From NCBI RefSeq assembly GCF_014138435.1, contig NZ_JACJIM010000001.1, forward strand, positions 248,001 through 312,000: a DNA stretch of 64,000 nucleotides. The letters run 5' to 3'. The stretch's first letter is position 1. Each line of letters begins with the position of its first letter. Source of the stretch: Methylobacterium fujisawaense. Lineage in GTDB: Bacteria; Pseudomonadota; Alphaproteobacteria; Rhizobiales; Beijerinckiaceae. A program made the position numbers and the translations under genes. Shown one piece after another: positions 26,033 through 35,401 of this stretch. The notes below the pieces were generated by a model, which saw only the letters and a list, made by a program, of their open reading frames with translations, had not been told where the DNA came from and made no database searches.

Positions 26033-26347
26033 TCAATCGCAGCGGTTAATTTTCTTGGCGATCCGCAGGCCCCGCAGTTCGCTGCGGAGATCGATCGCCA
26101 CGACGCCCTCGCCGCATCGCTCGAAGGCGTCGCGGGCATCGTCGTAGCGGTCGCCCACTTCATCGAGCGTGTCGCAGACGCGGTCATGATCGCCCAGACG
26201 GGCCTCCTGACGCGCCTGGAAGCGCAGGGCATTCGCCTCGTCGACCTTGCGCTGGGCTTCGATGCAGGCCGGCACAGCCGACGCCGCGGAAGTCATCACG
26301 AGGCCTGCCACGAGGCTGGCGAGGCAACGGGTCAGAGTGACCGACAT
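26033..26347 (-). CDS. Small secreted hypothetical protein with four cysteines
   Basis: 104 residues. Signal peptide MSVTLTRCLASLVAGLVMTS cut near ASA-VP. The mature part is mostly charged helix (EAQRKVDEANALRFQARQEA) with Cys in PACIEA, RVCDTL, FERCGE and NRCD, probably two disulfides holding a helical hairpin. Periplasmic. No known family. The in-frame upstream extension lacks support, so the ATG at 26347 is used. Confidence 0.7.
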   Translation of the reverse strand: MSVTLTRCLASLVAGLVMTSAASAVPACIEAQRKVDEANALRFQARQEARLGDHDRVCDTLDEVGDRYDDARDAFERCGEGVVAIDLRSELRGLRIAKKINRCD

Positions 26348-26485
26348 GGCACTCACTTCAACACTCACACACGGTTTGGGATGGCCACTCCGAAGGCGGA
26401 CCGGCCGGGTTTCTCGGAGCGGCACGAGTCCACTCCCTTCCTGTCCGCTGAAACGGTGAAGCTGACGTGAAAGTTCCGCCCCGAC

Positions 26486-26995
26486 TCACCGCCCCCGACG
26501 CCGGCGGGACGCGAGGATTGCGGAGAGCGGCACGGGTGCCGGCCCCATCGGGTCGACGCCCACGTCGTACTGCTTCGGCATTGGCTTGAGCTTGCCGTGG
26601 CTGTGCCCGTGGAGGTTGAGGGCACCCCGGCTCATGCCGTTCCAGGTGCGGAACGCGTAGTGGCAGAGCACGACCATGCGGCCTTCGACCTCGATTTCCG
26701 CGTAGTGCCGAACCGACGTCCAGCCGGGTGCATCCAGAGTTTCTGGCCCGTCGTTGTTGCCGACGATCAGGTGCTTCTCGCCGTTCAGCCCGGCGAGGAT
26801 CTCGCGAATCCGGTCCCCGCTCGGCCCGAGGGCGAAGTCGCCGAGGTGCCAGACCGTGTCGCCGGGCGAGACCGCGGCGTTCCAGGCCGCGACCAGCCCG
26901 GCATCGTGGGCCTCAAGATCCGGATAGGGCCGGTGGTCGAAGCGCAGTGCCCGCGGGTCGCCGAAATGCGTGTCGCCCGTGAAGAAGATGGTCAC
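26486..26995 (-). CDS. Metallophosphoesterase (calcineurin-like)
   Basis: 169 residues. The dimetal motifs are complete: FFTGDTHFGDP, WHLGDFALG, IVGNNDGPE and LHGHSHGKLKP. The length and the HYAFRTWNGMSRG segment fit the YfcE-like stand-alone phosphoesterases, some of which are attributed to phage or nucleotide metabolism. Substrate unknown. The start is GTG at 26995; longer upstream coding potential is a shadow. Cytoplasmic. Confidence 0.82.
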   Translation of the reverse strand: MTIFFTGDTHFGDPRALRFDHRPYPDLEAHDAGLVAAWNAAVSPGDTVWHLGDFALGPSGDRIREILAGLNGEKHLIVGNNDGPETLDAPGWTSVRHYAEIEVEGRMVVLCHYAFRTWNGMSRGALNLHGHSHGKLKPMPKQYDVGVDPMGPAPVPLSAILASRRRRGR

Positions 26996-27153
26996 CGGTC
27001 TGCTCCGCCTCGCCCGGGAACGCCACCGGACTGCCGCCGAAATCGGCTGGCCGCCGCCTTGTTCCCGCACGCCCGCGGCCGCCTGGCGCGTTGACCGCCC
27101 GCGCGGCACGGAGGAGACCTCCGCAGGGCGAACGGGATCGGGAGCGCGAGGGC

Positions 27154-27873
27154 ATGCTGGGAACGGTCGGATTCGCCTTCCTGGCCGGGCTTCTGTCGGT
27201 GCTCTCGCCCTGCGTGTTGCCGCTGATCCCGATCGTGCTCGGCACCGCGGCCGCGGAGCATCGCCTCGGCCCGGTGGCGCTAGCCGGCGGGCTGGCGATC
27301 GCCTTCACGGCGATCGGGCTGTTCGTCGCCACGATCGGCTTCACCATCGGCCTGGACGGCGACGCGTTCCGGCGCGCCGGCGCGGTTCTCCTCCTGCTTC
27401 TGGGCGTGGTGCTGATGCTGCCGCGGCTCCAGGCCCGGGTCGCGACGGCGGCCGGCCCGGTCGGCGCCTGGGCGGAGGAACGCTTCGGCGGCTTCGGCTC
27501 CGGCGGATTGTCCGGCCAGTTCGCCGTGGGCCTGCTGCTCGGCGCCGCCTGGAGCCCCTGCGTGGGACCGACCCTGGGCGCGGCCTCGCTGATGGCGGCG
27601 CGGGGCGAGCATCTCGGGAGCGTCGCCCTGACGATGCTGGCTTTCGGGATCGGGGCCGCGGCCCCGCTGATGCTCCTCGGCTTCGTCTCCCGCGAGGCGC
27701 TGCTGCGCTGGCGCGGCGGCCTCGCCGCGGCCGGCCGGGCCGCGAAGGCCGCGCTGGGCGCCGTGATGGTGGTCCTCGGCCTGCTGGTGCTGACGGGACT
27801 CGACAAGCAGGTCGAAGCTGCGGCCGTCGCGGCTTCGCCGGACTGGCTCAATGCGCTGACGACGCGCTACTGA
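27154..27873 (+). CDS. CcdA/DsbD-type cytochrome c biogenesis membrane protein
   Basis: 239 residues with six membrane segments. It carries electrons across the inner membrane from thioredoxin to periplasmic thiol proteins in this family. The paired Cys sit in LSPCVLPLIP (Cys20) and WSPCVGPTLGAA (Cys137), each followed by Val and near Pro, as required. A Gly/Phe-rich loop at about 110-122 links the two halves. No fused thioredoxin domain. selD follows 40 bases later, so the two may share a transcript; the functional link is not clear. Confidence 0.88.
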   Translation: MLGTVGFAFLAGLLSVLSPCVLPLIPIVLGTAAAEHRLGPVALAGGLAIAFTAIGLFVATIGFTIGLDGDAFRRAGAVLLLLLGVVLMLPRLQARVATAAGPVGAWAEERFGGFGSGGLSGQFAVGLLLGAAWSPCVGPTLGAASLMAARGEHLGSVALTMLAFGIGAAAPLMLLGFVSREALLRWRGGLAAAGRAAKAALGAVMVVLGLLVLTGLDKQVEAAAVAASPDWLNALTTRY

Positions 27874-27912
27874 GTCGCCATGGTCCCAGGACGTCCGGAA
27901 CGGAGATCAGCG

Positions 27913-28959
27913 ATGACCGATGCCCCCCGCCTGACCAGTCTTGCCCATGGCGGCGGCTGCGGCTGCAAGCTCGACCCCGCCACCCTGCGCCAGCTCCTCG
28001 CCCAGCAGCCGGCGGCCGGGCCGTTCGAGCGGCTCCTCGTCGGCAACGAGACGGCGGACGATGCGGCCGTATGGGAGCTGGAGGACGGCACCTGCATCAT
28101 CGCCACCACGGATTTCTTCACACCGATGGTGGACGACCCCGTCGATTTCGGCCGGATCGCCGCGACGAACGCCATCTCGGACGTCTACGCCATGGGCGGC
28201 CGGCCGCTCTTCGCGCTCGCGATCCTCGGGATGCCCCTGGGCAAGATCGACCCGGAGGTGGTCGCGCGGATCCTGCGCGGCGGCGCAGAGCAATGCGCCG
28301 AGGCCGGCATCCCGGTGGCGGGCGGCCACTCGATCGATGCCCCCGAGCCGATCTACGGCCTCGCGGTGATCGGCACCTGCCGCCGGGAGGCGGTGCGACG
28401 CAACGCCGACGCGATGGCGGGAGATGCCGTCCTGCTCACCAAGGCCCTCGGGGTCGGGGTCTACTCCGCGGCGATCAAGCGGGAGACCCTGGACGACGCC
28501 GGCTACCGCGACTTCATCGCCACCACCACGCTGCTCAACCGGATCGGACCCGACCTAGCCGCCGAGCCCGCCGTCCACGCTCTCACCGACGTGACCGGCT
28601 TCGGCATCCTGGGCCACGGGCTGGAGATCGCCCGCGGCGCCGGTCTCACGCTGACCCTCGAGGCCGACGCCCTCCCCCTGCTGCCGCAGGCGGAGGCGCT
28701 GGCGCGCGCCGGCGCCGTCACCGGTGCCTCGCACCGGAACTGGTCGGCGTTCGGCGAGGCGGTCGACCTGCCGGAGGGTTTTCCGGACTGGCGCCGCCAC
28801 ATCCTCACCGATCCGCAGACCTCGGGCGGGTTGCTGGTGACCTGCTCGGCCGACCGGGCCGACGCGCTCCTCGCGCGCATCCGATCGGCGGGCTACCCGG
28901 CGGCCGCCCGCATCGGCCGGATCGAGGCCGGTCCGGCGCGGATCCGGGTGATGGGCTGA
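27913..28959 (+). CDS. selD: Selenide, water dikinase (selenophosphate synthase)
   Basis: Makes selenophosphate from selenide and ATP for selenocysteine and selenouridine. 348 residues. The N-terminal [11 protein letters not shown] holds Cys16, Cys18 and Lys19; the residue that is Sec in some organisms is Cys here. AIR-synthase-fold parts are seen in [43 protein letters not shown] and [24 protein letters not shown] precedes the ATG at 27913. No selA, selB or tRNA-Sec was seen in the window. Confidence 0.96.
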   Translation: MTDAPRLTSLAHGGGCGCKLDPATLRQLLAQQPAAGPFERLLVGNETADDAAVWELEDGTCIIATTDFFTPMVDDPVDFGRIAATNAISDVYAMGGRPLFALAILGMPLGKIDPEVVARILRGGAEQCAEAGIPVAGGHSIDAPEPIYGLAVIGTCRREAVRRNADAMAGDAVLLTKALGVGVYSAAIKRETLDDAGYRDFIATTTLLNRIGPDLAAEPAVHALTDVTGFGILGHGLEIARGAGLTLTLEADALPLLPQAEALARAGAVTGASHRNWSAFGEAVDLPEGFPDWRRHILTDPQTSGGLLVTCSADRADALLARIRSAGYPAAARIGRIEAGPARIRVMG

Positions 28960-29063
28960 GACGCCGCCGGCCCCGAGAGGCAATCTTCAACCTTCCCGTC
29001 CACTCTGTCGCCCCGCACGAGACCCAAGCCGCCGCCAGAGCCGCCGTGACCGAGGCCGCAGAC

Positions 29064-31064
29064 ATGTCACCGCCTCCCCACGGCGTCGCCGGCTGGCCGT
29101 ACGGGCGCAGCCCCCCCGGACCCGCCCGTCCGCGGTCGCTGCCCGACGGGCGCCCCTGGCCGCGGATCCGGATCATCACGGTGGCCCACGCGGATGCCGC
29201 CCTGGCCGGGACCGTCGCGTCGGTCCTGCGCCAGGACTATCCGGAGTTCCGACACGACGTGCTGGCGCCCACGACCGGACGCGCGGCCGTGGAGCGGATC
29301 CTGACCGATCCCGGTCCGGATCATCTGCTCTGGCTCGCTGCCGGCGACCTGCTCGCCCCGGGTGCGCTGATCGCTCTGGCGCTGGAGGCCTCGCTCGCCG
29401 AGGTCGACGCGGTCGCGGGGTTGCGCGTCCTGTTCGACCACGCCGTCCGGGGCCTCGACGGGCCCGATCGTGCGGCGGAAGCCGGTGGCCGCAGGTCTGC
29501 GGGGGGCGGGATCCTCTGGCGGCGCGACGGGCTGGCGGACCATGCGGTCCTCGACGCCGACGGCATGCTGAACGAGGGGGCCGCCTGGTCGACGACATCC
29601 GAGAACCGGCGCAGCCTGATCGGTCGTCCCGCCCTGCTCCACAGGCTGCTTTCGGACCTTCCTCCGCCCGCCAGCGGTCTGTCGATCGTTTCGCTCACCG
29701 GGACGGGCACCCAGGGCGGGGCCGGCGTGGCCCAGCGCCGGCTCGCCGAGGCACTGACTCTCGCCGGTCACCGGATCGCGGAGGTCACCCTGAGCGGCCG
29801 TCCCGAGGCCGCCGAGTGGCGCGACGTCTTCCCCCCGGCCGAGGCCGCGATCGCGGCGACCGCACCGGATCTCGTCCTGGCCGGCAACCTGCACGGCGCC
29901 ACCCGCAGCCTCGACGTCGTCGGCCGTCTGGCCCGGCAGGGACCGGTCGGCCTCGTGCTGCACGACCTCTTCCCCCTCACGGGCCGGTGCGCCCATCCGC
30001 GCGCGTGCGGCCGCGCCGCGATCGGCTGCGATGCGGCCTGCCCCACCCCCGACGAGTATCCGCAACTGGCCCCCGGCCGGATCGCCGGCATGCACGACCG
30101 CAAACGCGCTGTGCTCGCCGGCGCCCCGGTCGGGCCCGAAGTGCGATCCCCGGCCCGATCTCCGGCTCCCTGGCTTCTCGCCAATTCCGACTGGACGCTG
30201 GCGCGGGCTCGCGAACTCGCGCCGCCCGGCACCGTGGTCGAGCCGATCCGCCTCGCCTTCCCGACCGCCGTCTTCCGGCCCGGCGATCGCGCCGGCCTGC
30301 GCGCCCGGCTCGGCCTGCCCCCCGATGACGTGCTGATCCTCGTATCCTCGGTCATCGTCGACGGGCCCGACAAGGGCTTTGCCGATCTCCGGGCGGCGCT
30401 TCAGGCCGTGGCAAAACCGGGCGTCGGCGTCGTGGCGATCGGCCGCCTCGACGATCCGGCCCGGCTCGGGATCGCGAACCTGTTCGCGCCCGGCCTCATC
30501 GCGGACGAGGCGATGCTGGCGGCGTGGTACGGCGCCTGCGACCTCCACGTCACCGCGAGCCGCCACGAGACTCTCGGACAGACGCCCATCGAGGCCGGCC
30601 TGTGCGGGGTCCCGACCCTGGCCTACCGCACCGCCGGGCTGACCTCGGCGGTGATCGACGGCGTCTCGGGCCGCCTCGTGCCGATGCGGCCCGGCGCCCT
30701 CGCCGACGCCCTGGCCGCCCTGGTCGATGACCGGGCGACCCGCACCCGCCTCGGCGCCTTCGCGCGGATCGCCCTGGAGAGCCGCTACAGCCCGGCCGCG
30801 GCGGCGCTGTCGCTGGAGGCGGTCTTCCGGCGGCAGGGCCTGGGGGACGGCGCGGCCCATCCGCGCTTCGCCCCCGCGATGCTCGGGCATTTCCCCTTCG
30901 CGGCCGATCTGCGGATGGGCGCGACCGGCACTGTCCCGGCGGTCTCGCCTCCGCTCGTGCGCCGGCTGCGGCGGGCCAAGCAGATGGTGTTCGGCCGCCG
31001 GATGCCGCTCTTCGTGCGGCGGTGCCTGTACTTGGCCGGCACGCTGCGGCGCAGGGTGCCATGA
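29064..31064 (+). CDS. Two-domain glycosyltransferase: degenerate GT2-like domain fused to GT4 domain
   Basis: 666 residues. Residues about 25-195 resemble a GT-A transferase start (RIITVAHADAALAGTVASVL, then RQDYPEF), but the usual DxD is not evident. Residues about 205-600 form a GT4/GT-B enzyme with a Gly-rich GTQGGAGVAQRRLAEAL and the donor-site ASRHETLGQTPIEAGLCGVP. An insertion with HDLFPLTGRC, ACGRAAIGC and DAACP carries spaced Cys, known from a GT4 subgroup, perhaps binding metal. First gene of the exopolysaccharide set; its stop overlaps the next start (ATGA). A GTG at 29046 is an alternative start. Confidence 0.85.
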   Translation: MSPPPHGVAGWPYGRSPPGPARPRSLPDGRPWPRIRIITVAHADAALAGTVASVLRQDYPEFRHDVLAPTTGRAAVERILTDPGPDHLLWLAAGDLLAPGALIALALEASLAEVDAVAGLRVLFDHAVRGLDGPDRAAEAGGRRSAGGGILWRRDGLADHAVLDADGMLNEGAAWSTTSENRRSLIGRPALLHRLLSDLPPPASGLSIVSLTGTGTQGGAGVAQRRLAEALTLAGHRIAEVTLSGRPEAAEWRDVFPPAEAAIAATAPDLVLAGNLHGATRSLDVVGRLARQGPVGLVLHDLFPLTGRCAHPRACGRAAIGCDAACPTPDEYPQLAPGRIAGMHDRKRAVLAGAPVGPEVRSPARSPAPWLLANSDWTLARARELAPPGTVVEPIRLAFPTAVFRPGDRAGLRARLGLPPDDVLILVSSVIVDGPDKGFADLRAALQAVAKPGVGVVAIGRLDDPARLGIANLFAPGLIADEAMLAAWYGACDLHVTASRHETLGQTPIEAGLCGVPTLAYRTAGLTSAVIDGVSGRLVPMRPGALADALAALVDDRATRTRLGAFARIALESRYSPAAAALSLEAVFRRQGLGDGAAHPRFAPAMLGHFPFAADLRMGATGTVPAVSPPLVRRLRRAKQMVFGRRMPLFVRRCLYLAGTLRRRVP

Positions 31065-32173
31065 CGGACCACAAGGCGAAATCCGGCATGGCGCAGCGGC
31101 GGATCTACCTGGACCAGACCCATCTGCGGGCCCATGTCACGGGGATCGAGCGGGTCACCTTGGACCTGTTCGCCCCGGAGAAGCTCGCCCCGCACAATGT
31201 GCGGCCGGTGACCGCCGGCTCCCTGCCCGGCATGATCGCCGCCCAGCAGATCGGCCTTCCCGCGCGGGCGCTCACGGACAGGGACGCCCTGTTCCTGTTC
31301 CCGGGTTTCCCGCCCGGGCCGCTCTGCGCCATCGCGGCGGCACGGTGCCTGCTCTACGTCCACGACACCTTCCTGCTCACGCGGAAGGCGGATCTGAGCC
31401 TGCGCAGCCGGATCTACATGAGCCCGAGCTTCGCCCTCGCCCTGCGCTGGTGTCCGAACCTGTTCGTCAACAGCCGCACCACCGGCGCGGCCGTGCGCGC
31501 CCTCTGCGCGGAGCATGCCCGCGTCGCCCTGCTGCGACCCGCCGTCCGCGACGCCTTCGGCCTGGCCGACCTGCCGGGGCCGGCGGCCTACGAGCCCGGC
31601 GCAACGCTGCGGCTCCTCGCCATCGGGACCATCGAACCGCGCAAGAACTATCCGGCGACCCTCGCCCTGACGGCGGCATTGATCCGCGCCGGCATCCCGG
31701 CGGAACTCCATCTCGTTGGCCGGGTCGGATGGGGGCGGCACGACTTCCTGGAGGCACCACCGCCGTTCCTGCACCGGCACGGATACCTCGCCGACGCGGA
31801 GCTGCGGGCCCTCGTGGGGTCGTGCCACCTGCTGGTCTCGACCTCCAAGGCGGAGGGGCTGGGGTTGCCGCTCCTGGAAGTCCAGCATGGCGGCCTGCCG
31901 GTCGTGGCGCCGGACGACCCGGTGTTCCGTGAGGTGCTGGGGACGTCCGGCCTGCTGATCCGGCCGGAGGATCCGGACGGCGCCGCTCGGACCATCGCCG
32001 CCTGGCTCCGGGATGGCGGTCTGACCCGCGCGGCGGCGGCAAGCCGGGCCAACGTGGCGTGCTGGAACGCCACAGCGGCCGAGGACGGGCTGCGCTTTCA
32101 ACGCTTCCTGTCGGGCGACCCGACAGCCTACGCACCGTTGGAGTCAATTGTCGCATGCGACCGCAGCGCCTGA
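31061..32173 (+). CDS. GT4 family glycosyltransferase
   Basis: 370 residues, GT-B fold. MAQRRIYLDQTHLRAHVTGIERV at the start is the pattern of GT4 enzymes that take rhamnosyl or mannosyl donors; the C-domain shows AIGTIEPRKNYPATLAL, LHLVGRVGWG and the EGLGLPLLEVQHGGLPVV donor-binding stretch. Cytoplasmic, adding a sugar to a lipid-linked repeat unit. Coupled to the upstream glycosyltransferase by a four-base overlap. Sugar specificity cannot be read. Confidence 0.88.
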   Translation: MTDHKAKSGMAQRRIYLDQTHLRAHVTGIERVTLDLFAPEKLAPHNVRPVTAGSLPGMIAAQQIGLPARALTDRDALFLFPGFPPGPLCAIAAARCLLYVHDTFLLTRKADLSLRSRIYMSPSFALALRWCPNLFVNSRTTGAAVRALCAEHARVALLRPAVRDAFGLADLPGPAAYEPGATLRLLAIGTIEPRKNYPATLALTAALIRAGIPAELHLVGRVGWGRHDFLEAPPPFLHRHGYLADAELRALVGSCHLLVSTSKAEGLGLPLLEVQHGGLPVVAPDDPVFREVLGTSGLLIRPEDPDGAARTIAAWLRDGGLTRAAAASRANVACWNATAAEDGLRFQRFLSGDPTAYAPLESIVACDRSA

Positions 32174-32256
32174 GGCGGCCTGCGTAGTCCCCAACAAATC
32201 GGAGACTTTTCACGTTCGATTGTCGTGACAGTTAGGATTACGTCTGTATGCGATAT

Positions 32257-32285
32257 CTGCGGGCTTCCTGAAGCAGGAACCGCAG
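32257..32285 (+). promoter_or_regulatory. Strong hairpin upstream of the Wzz-type gene
   Basis: CTGCGG (32257-32262) pairs with CCGCAG (32280-32285), and TTCCTG (32265-32270) with CAGGAA (32274-32279), around an AAG loop. It lies about 170 bases before the ATG in the 280-base gap after the glycosyltransferases. No T-run follows, so a leader or operator role is as likely as termination. Confidence 0.5.
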
Positions 32286-32453
32286 CGGGGCGATACTACT
32301 GGTCCGGTATGCTGATTGCTGGACTCCCGACGAAGACGGCGCCTCGGGCGAGCACCTGTTCCAGACCGGCACGAAGCTGGTCAGAAAGGGAACAGGCGAC
32401 GAGGTTGGCGGCGGGCGGTTGTCTCCGTCCCGACAGGTCAGGGAGCGAGGCGT

Positions 32454-33929
32454 ATGTTCGACTTCTCGACACGGATGAGCGGTGAGCAGCCCGTCCGAAT
32501 GGTGCTGCCGCAGGTGACCCCGCAGACGGACGGTCGCGTGATCCTCCGGCGCCTGTGGCGCGGCAGCGGCTTCATCGTGCTGGGCGGCCTGTTCATGGTC
32601 GCCGTGGCGGTGGCGCTGCTCGGCCTGATCCCGCCGCGCTACACGTCCAGCATCCAGGTTCTCGTGGATCCGAGCGATCTGCGCGTCGTCGAGAACGACG
32701 TGAACGCGCGCCAGCCCCAGGCCGACAGCGGCGTCTCGATCGCCGAGAGCCAGGTGCGGGTGATCCAGTCCGACAGCGTCCTGCGCCGGGTGATCGCCAA
32801 GCTCCACCTCGATCAGGACGACGAGTTCGTCCTGCCGGACGGCAACAACCCGACCCTCACCTGGGTGAAGGGCGCTCTGGGCATGCTTCCGCCGGCGGCG
32901 AGTCGCGATCCGGTCATCACCGCTCTCGACACGCTTCAGAACCGGCTCACCGTCCGGCGGGCCGAGCGGACCTTCGTGATCGATGTCGCGGTGCAGTCCC
33001 GCGATCCCGAGAAGGCCGCGCGCATCGCCAACGCCGTCGGGGACGCCTACTTCGCCGAAGAAGCGGCGGCCCGCACCGAGACCGCGCGCCGCGCGTCCAG
33101 CGCCCTGGCCGGACGGCTCGCCAGCCTGAAGCGGGATGTCGAGCAGGCGGAGGGCGCGGTGGTGCGCTACCGTGAGGATCACAAGCTCGTGGCGGCCAGC
33201 GGCCGCCTGCTCACCGACCAGCAGCTCGGCGACCTCAATCAGCAGCTCGTTACCGCCTCGATCAAGACCGCCGAGGCCAAGTCGCGCCTCGATCAGGCGC
33301 GCCGGATGCGCTCGTCGGATCCCAGCACCGCTTTGCCGGAGATGCTGCAATCCCTGGAGATGCAGGCTCTGCGGCAGCAATACGCCACGCTGTCCCGCAA
33401 CACCGCGGAGCTCGCCACCCGCCTCGGCGAACGCCACCCGGCCATGGCCGAGCAATACGCCCAGCAGCGCGACCTGCAGCGCCTGATCCAGCGCGAGAAG
33501 GAGCGGATCATCGAGACGACCCAGAAGGATTACGACCGCGCCGCCGCGAGCGAGGCGGCGATCCGGACGAATCTCGACCGGGTGAAGACCGAGACGGCGA
33601 GCAGCGACCGGGCCTATGTCGGTCTGCGCGAACTGGAGCGGACTCTCGAGGCCCGCCGCGGCATCTACGAGGCCTACCTGAAGCGCGCCCGCGAGGCGAG
33701 CGAGCAGGAGCGGCTCAACACCACCAACGTCCGCATCATCTCGGCCGCGACACCCGCGCGCCAGCGGACCTTCCCGCCGTCGCCCAAGATCGTCCTGCCG
33801 GTGGCCCTGATCCTCGGCCTGCTGCTCGGCGGCGGCATCGCCCTGCTCCTCGGCGCCGACAGCGACCGTCGCCGCACCCTGCGCGCCGCCACTCGGCCGG
33901 CGGCCAGCTTCCGGGCCGCCGATGCGTGA
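32454..33929 (+). CDS. Wzz/GumC-type polysaccharide co-polymerase (no kinase domain)
   Basis: 491 residues. A membrane segment near residues 37-57 and a second near 450-472 flank a periplasmic region with long coiled coil (about 205-430: RRASSALAGRLASLKRDVEQ and EKERIIETTQKDYDRAAASE). Wzz-domain start RYTSSIQVLVDPSDLRVVEN. The C-terminus stops about 18 residues after the second membrane segment, so there is no cytoplasmic tyrosine kinase. It would set chain length or open the export path in Wzy-dependent exopolysaccharide synthesis. Overlaps the next gene by eight bases. Confidence 0.9.
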   Translation: MFDFSTRMSGEQPVRMVLPQVTPQTDGRVILRRLWRGSGFIVLGGLFMVAVAVALLGLIPPRYTSSIQVLVDPSDLRVVENDVNARQPQADSGVSIAESQVRVIQSDSVLRRVIAKLHLDQDDEFVLPDGNNPTLTWVKGALGMLPPAASRDPVITALDTLQNRLTVRRAERTFVIDVAVQSRDPEKAARIANAVGDAYFAEEAAARTETARRASSALAGRLASLKRDVEQAEGAVVRYREDHKLVAASGRLLTDQQLGDLNQQLVTASIKTAEAKSRLDQARRMRSSDPSTALPEMLQSLEMQALRQQYATLSRNTAELATRLGERHPAMAEQYAQQRDLQRLIQREKERIIETTQKDYDRAAASEAAIRTNLDRVKTETASSDRAYVGLRELERTLEARRGIYEAYLKRAREASEQERLNTTNVRIISAATPARQRTFPPSPKIVLPVALILGLLLGGGIALLLGADSDRRRTLRAATRPAASFRAADA

Positions 33930-34785
33930 CATCGGAGAGATGAGCCTCTACCTCGGCGCCATGGATCCGGTCCGCGGGGAAGCACACACGGTGAGCGGCC
34001 CCGCCTGCGCGGCGTCCGGGTCGCCGCAGGCGGAGGCGACCGTCGAACTCTTCGGATACCAGTTTCACACCGGACCCGTCGCGGCCCTCGTGGCCGCCGT
34101 CGCGGCCCGGCGAGACGGCCGGCCCCGGATGATCGTCACGGCGAATGTCGATCATGTCGTCCAGCTCAGCGAGAATGCCCCCTTTCGCGAGGCCTACGCG
34201 CGTGCGGCGGCCAGGACCCTCGACGGGATGCCGCTGGTCTGGCTGGCCCGGAGGGCCTGTCGCCGGCCCGTGCATCGGATCACCGGGCACGATCTCCTCG
34301 GCTGCGTCCTCGCCGATCCGCCGGCCTTCGCGCAGCGGGTCTTCTTCGTCTCCGCCCGCAAGGATGCGGCGGACGCCCTGGCCCTTCGCCTGCAGACGGC
34401 GGGCCTTCCGGCCGGCGCCGTAGCCAGCGCAGTCCCGCCCTTCGGCTTCGAGCACGATGCGGCCTACAGCCGCGCGCTGGCGGAGCGGATCCGCGCCCAC
34501 GGTACGACACTGCTGGTGATGGGTGTGGGCGCGCCCAAATCCGAGATCTGGGTGGATCGGCACGGCCAGACGCTCGGTGAACCGGTGGTGTTCTGCGTCG
34601 GCGACGCCCTGAACGTCGCGGCCGGGTTCCTGCCGCGCGCGCCGCAGCTGATGCAGCGCCTCGGCCTCGAATGGATCTACCGGTTCCTGCAGGCGCCGCG
34701 GCGGCTGTTCCGCCGCTACTTCATCAAGTCCTGGCGCTTCATCGGCCTCGCGATGCGGGAGCAGATGGGGCGGCGCGCCGGCTGA
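33922..34785 (+). CDS. WecG/TagA/CpsF family glycosyltransferase (GT26)
   Basis: 287 residues. Adds a sugar, commonly N-acetylmannosaminuronate, ManNAc or glucose, to a lipid-linked intermediate at the inner membrane face. Signatures: MIVTANVDHVVQLSENAPFR, TLDGMPLVWLAR, ITGHDLLGCVL, LLVMGVGAPKSEIWV and VVFCVGDALNVAAG, then an amphipathic basic end (FRRYFIKSWRFIGLA) for membrane association. Alternative start at 33940. Last gene of the rightward exopolysaccharide group. Confidence 0.92.
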   Translation: MRDIGEMSLYLGAMDPVRGEAHTVSGPACAASGSPQAEATVELFGYQFHTGPVAALVAAVAARRDGRPRMIVTANVDHVVQLSENAPFREAYARAAARTLDGMPLVWLARRACRRPVHRITGHDLLGCVLADPPAFAQRVFFVSARKDAADALALRLQTAGLPAGAVASAVPPFGFEHDAAYSRALAERIRAHGTTLLVMGVGAPKSEIWVDRHGQTLGEPVVFCVGDALNVAAGFLPRAPQLMQRLGLEWIYRFLQAPRRLFRRYFIKSWRFIGLAMREQMGRRAG

Positions 34786-34787
34786 TC

Positions 34788-35363
34788 TCAGCGCGTCGCC
34801 TCGAAGAGGTCCGGCCGCCGCAATTGGAGCGCGAACAGAAGCGTCAGCGATTTCATGTCGGTGATCGTGCCGCGGCGGCCCATGGCGGCCAGCTCCGGCA
34901 GCGGGATCTCATGCACCGCCACGGCCTCGCCCTCCGCGGCGAGGCCGCCGCCGCTTCCGGTCCGGTCGGCCTCGCCGTAGGCGGCGAGGAACAGGTCCAT
35001 CCGCTCCGTGGAGATGCCCGGCATCGACCACGCGCTGGCGACGAAGTCGAGCGCCCCCAAGCGCAACCCCGTCTCCTCCAGGGCCTCGCGCCGCGCCTCG
35101 TCCTCCGAGGCGCCCTCGTCGAGGAGGCCGGCCGGGACCTCGATATGGCTCGGCGGCCCCCCCGAGTAGAGGACCGGCGCCCGGAACTGCGAGACCAGCG
35201 TGGCGACCCGCCGCTCCGGATCGTAAGGCAGCACCGCGACCGCCCGGCCGTGATCCTCCATCTCCCGCGTGAGGCGGGTTCCGTCCTCCTGCATCACCTC
35301 GGCCACGAGGTAGCGCGCCCAACCGTCGTGCACGAGGCGCACGCCCCCGATCCGCGGTGCCAT
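34788..35363 (-). CDS. NUDIX hydrolase, NudK/ADP-ribose pyrophosphatase type
   Basis: 191 residues. Hydrolyses nucleoside diphosphate linked compounds. The NUDIX box reads GLLDEGASEDEARREALEET followed by GL; it is one residue shorter between Gly and REUxEE than the general motif, as in E. coli NudK (GDP-mannose pyrophosphatase), and has Ala where NudK has Glu. The catalytic REALEETG is intact. Its position beside polysaccharide genes would fit a nucleotide-sugar substrate, but that is inference. It is convergent with the WecG-type gene, stops two bases apart. Confidence 0.85.
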   Translation of the reverse strand: MAPRIGGVRLVHDGWARYLVAEVMQEDGTRLTREMEDHGRAVAVLPYDPERRVATLVSQFRAPVLYSGGPPSHIEVPAGLLDEGASEDEARREALEETGLRLGALDFVASAWSMPGISTERMDLFLAAYGEADRTGSGGGLAAEGEAVAVHEIPLPELAAMGRRGTITDMKSLTLLFALQLRRPDLFEATR

Positions 35364-35401
35364 ACCGATCCTGCCTTGCCCCTGGAAGGCTCACGGATCG
35401 T

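Noticed and set aside
26970..29063. Plus-strand frame running through the CcdA-type and selD genes into the glycosyltransferase
   Set aside because: The CcdA-type and SelD proteins lie in other frames and are well conserved; only the part from about 29064 is real.
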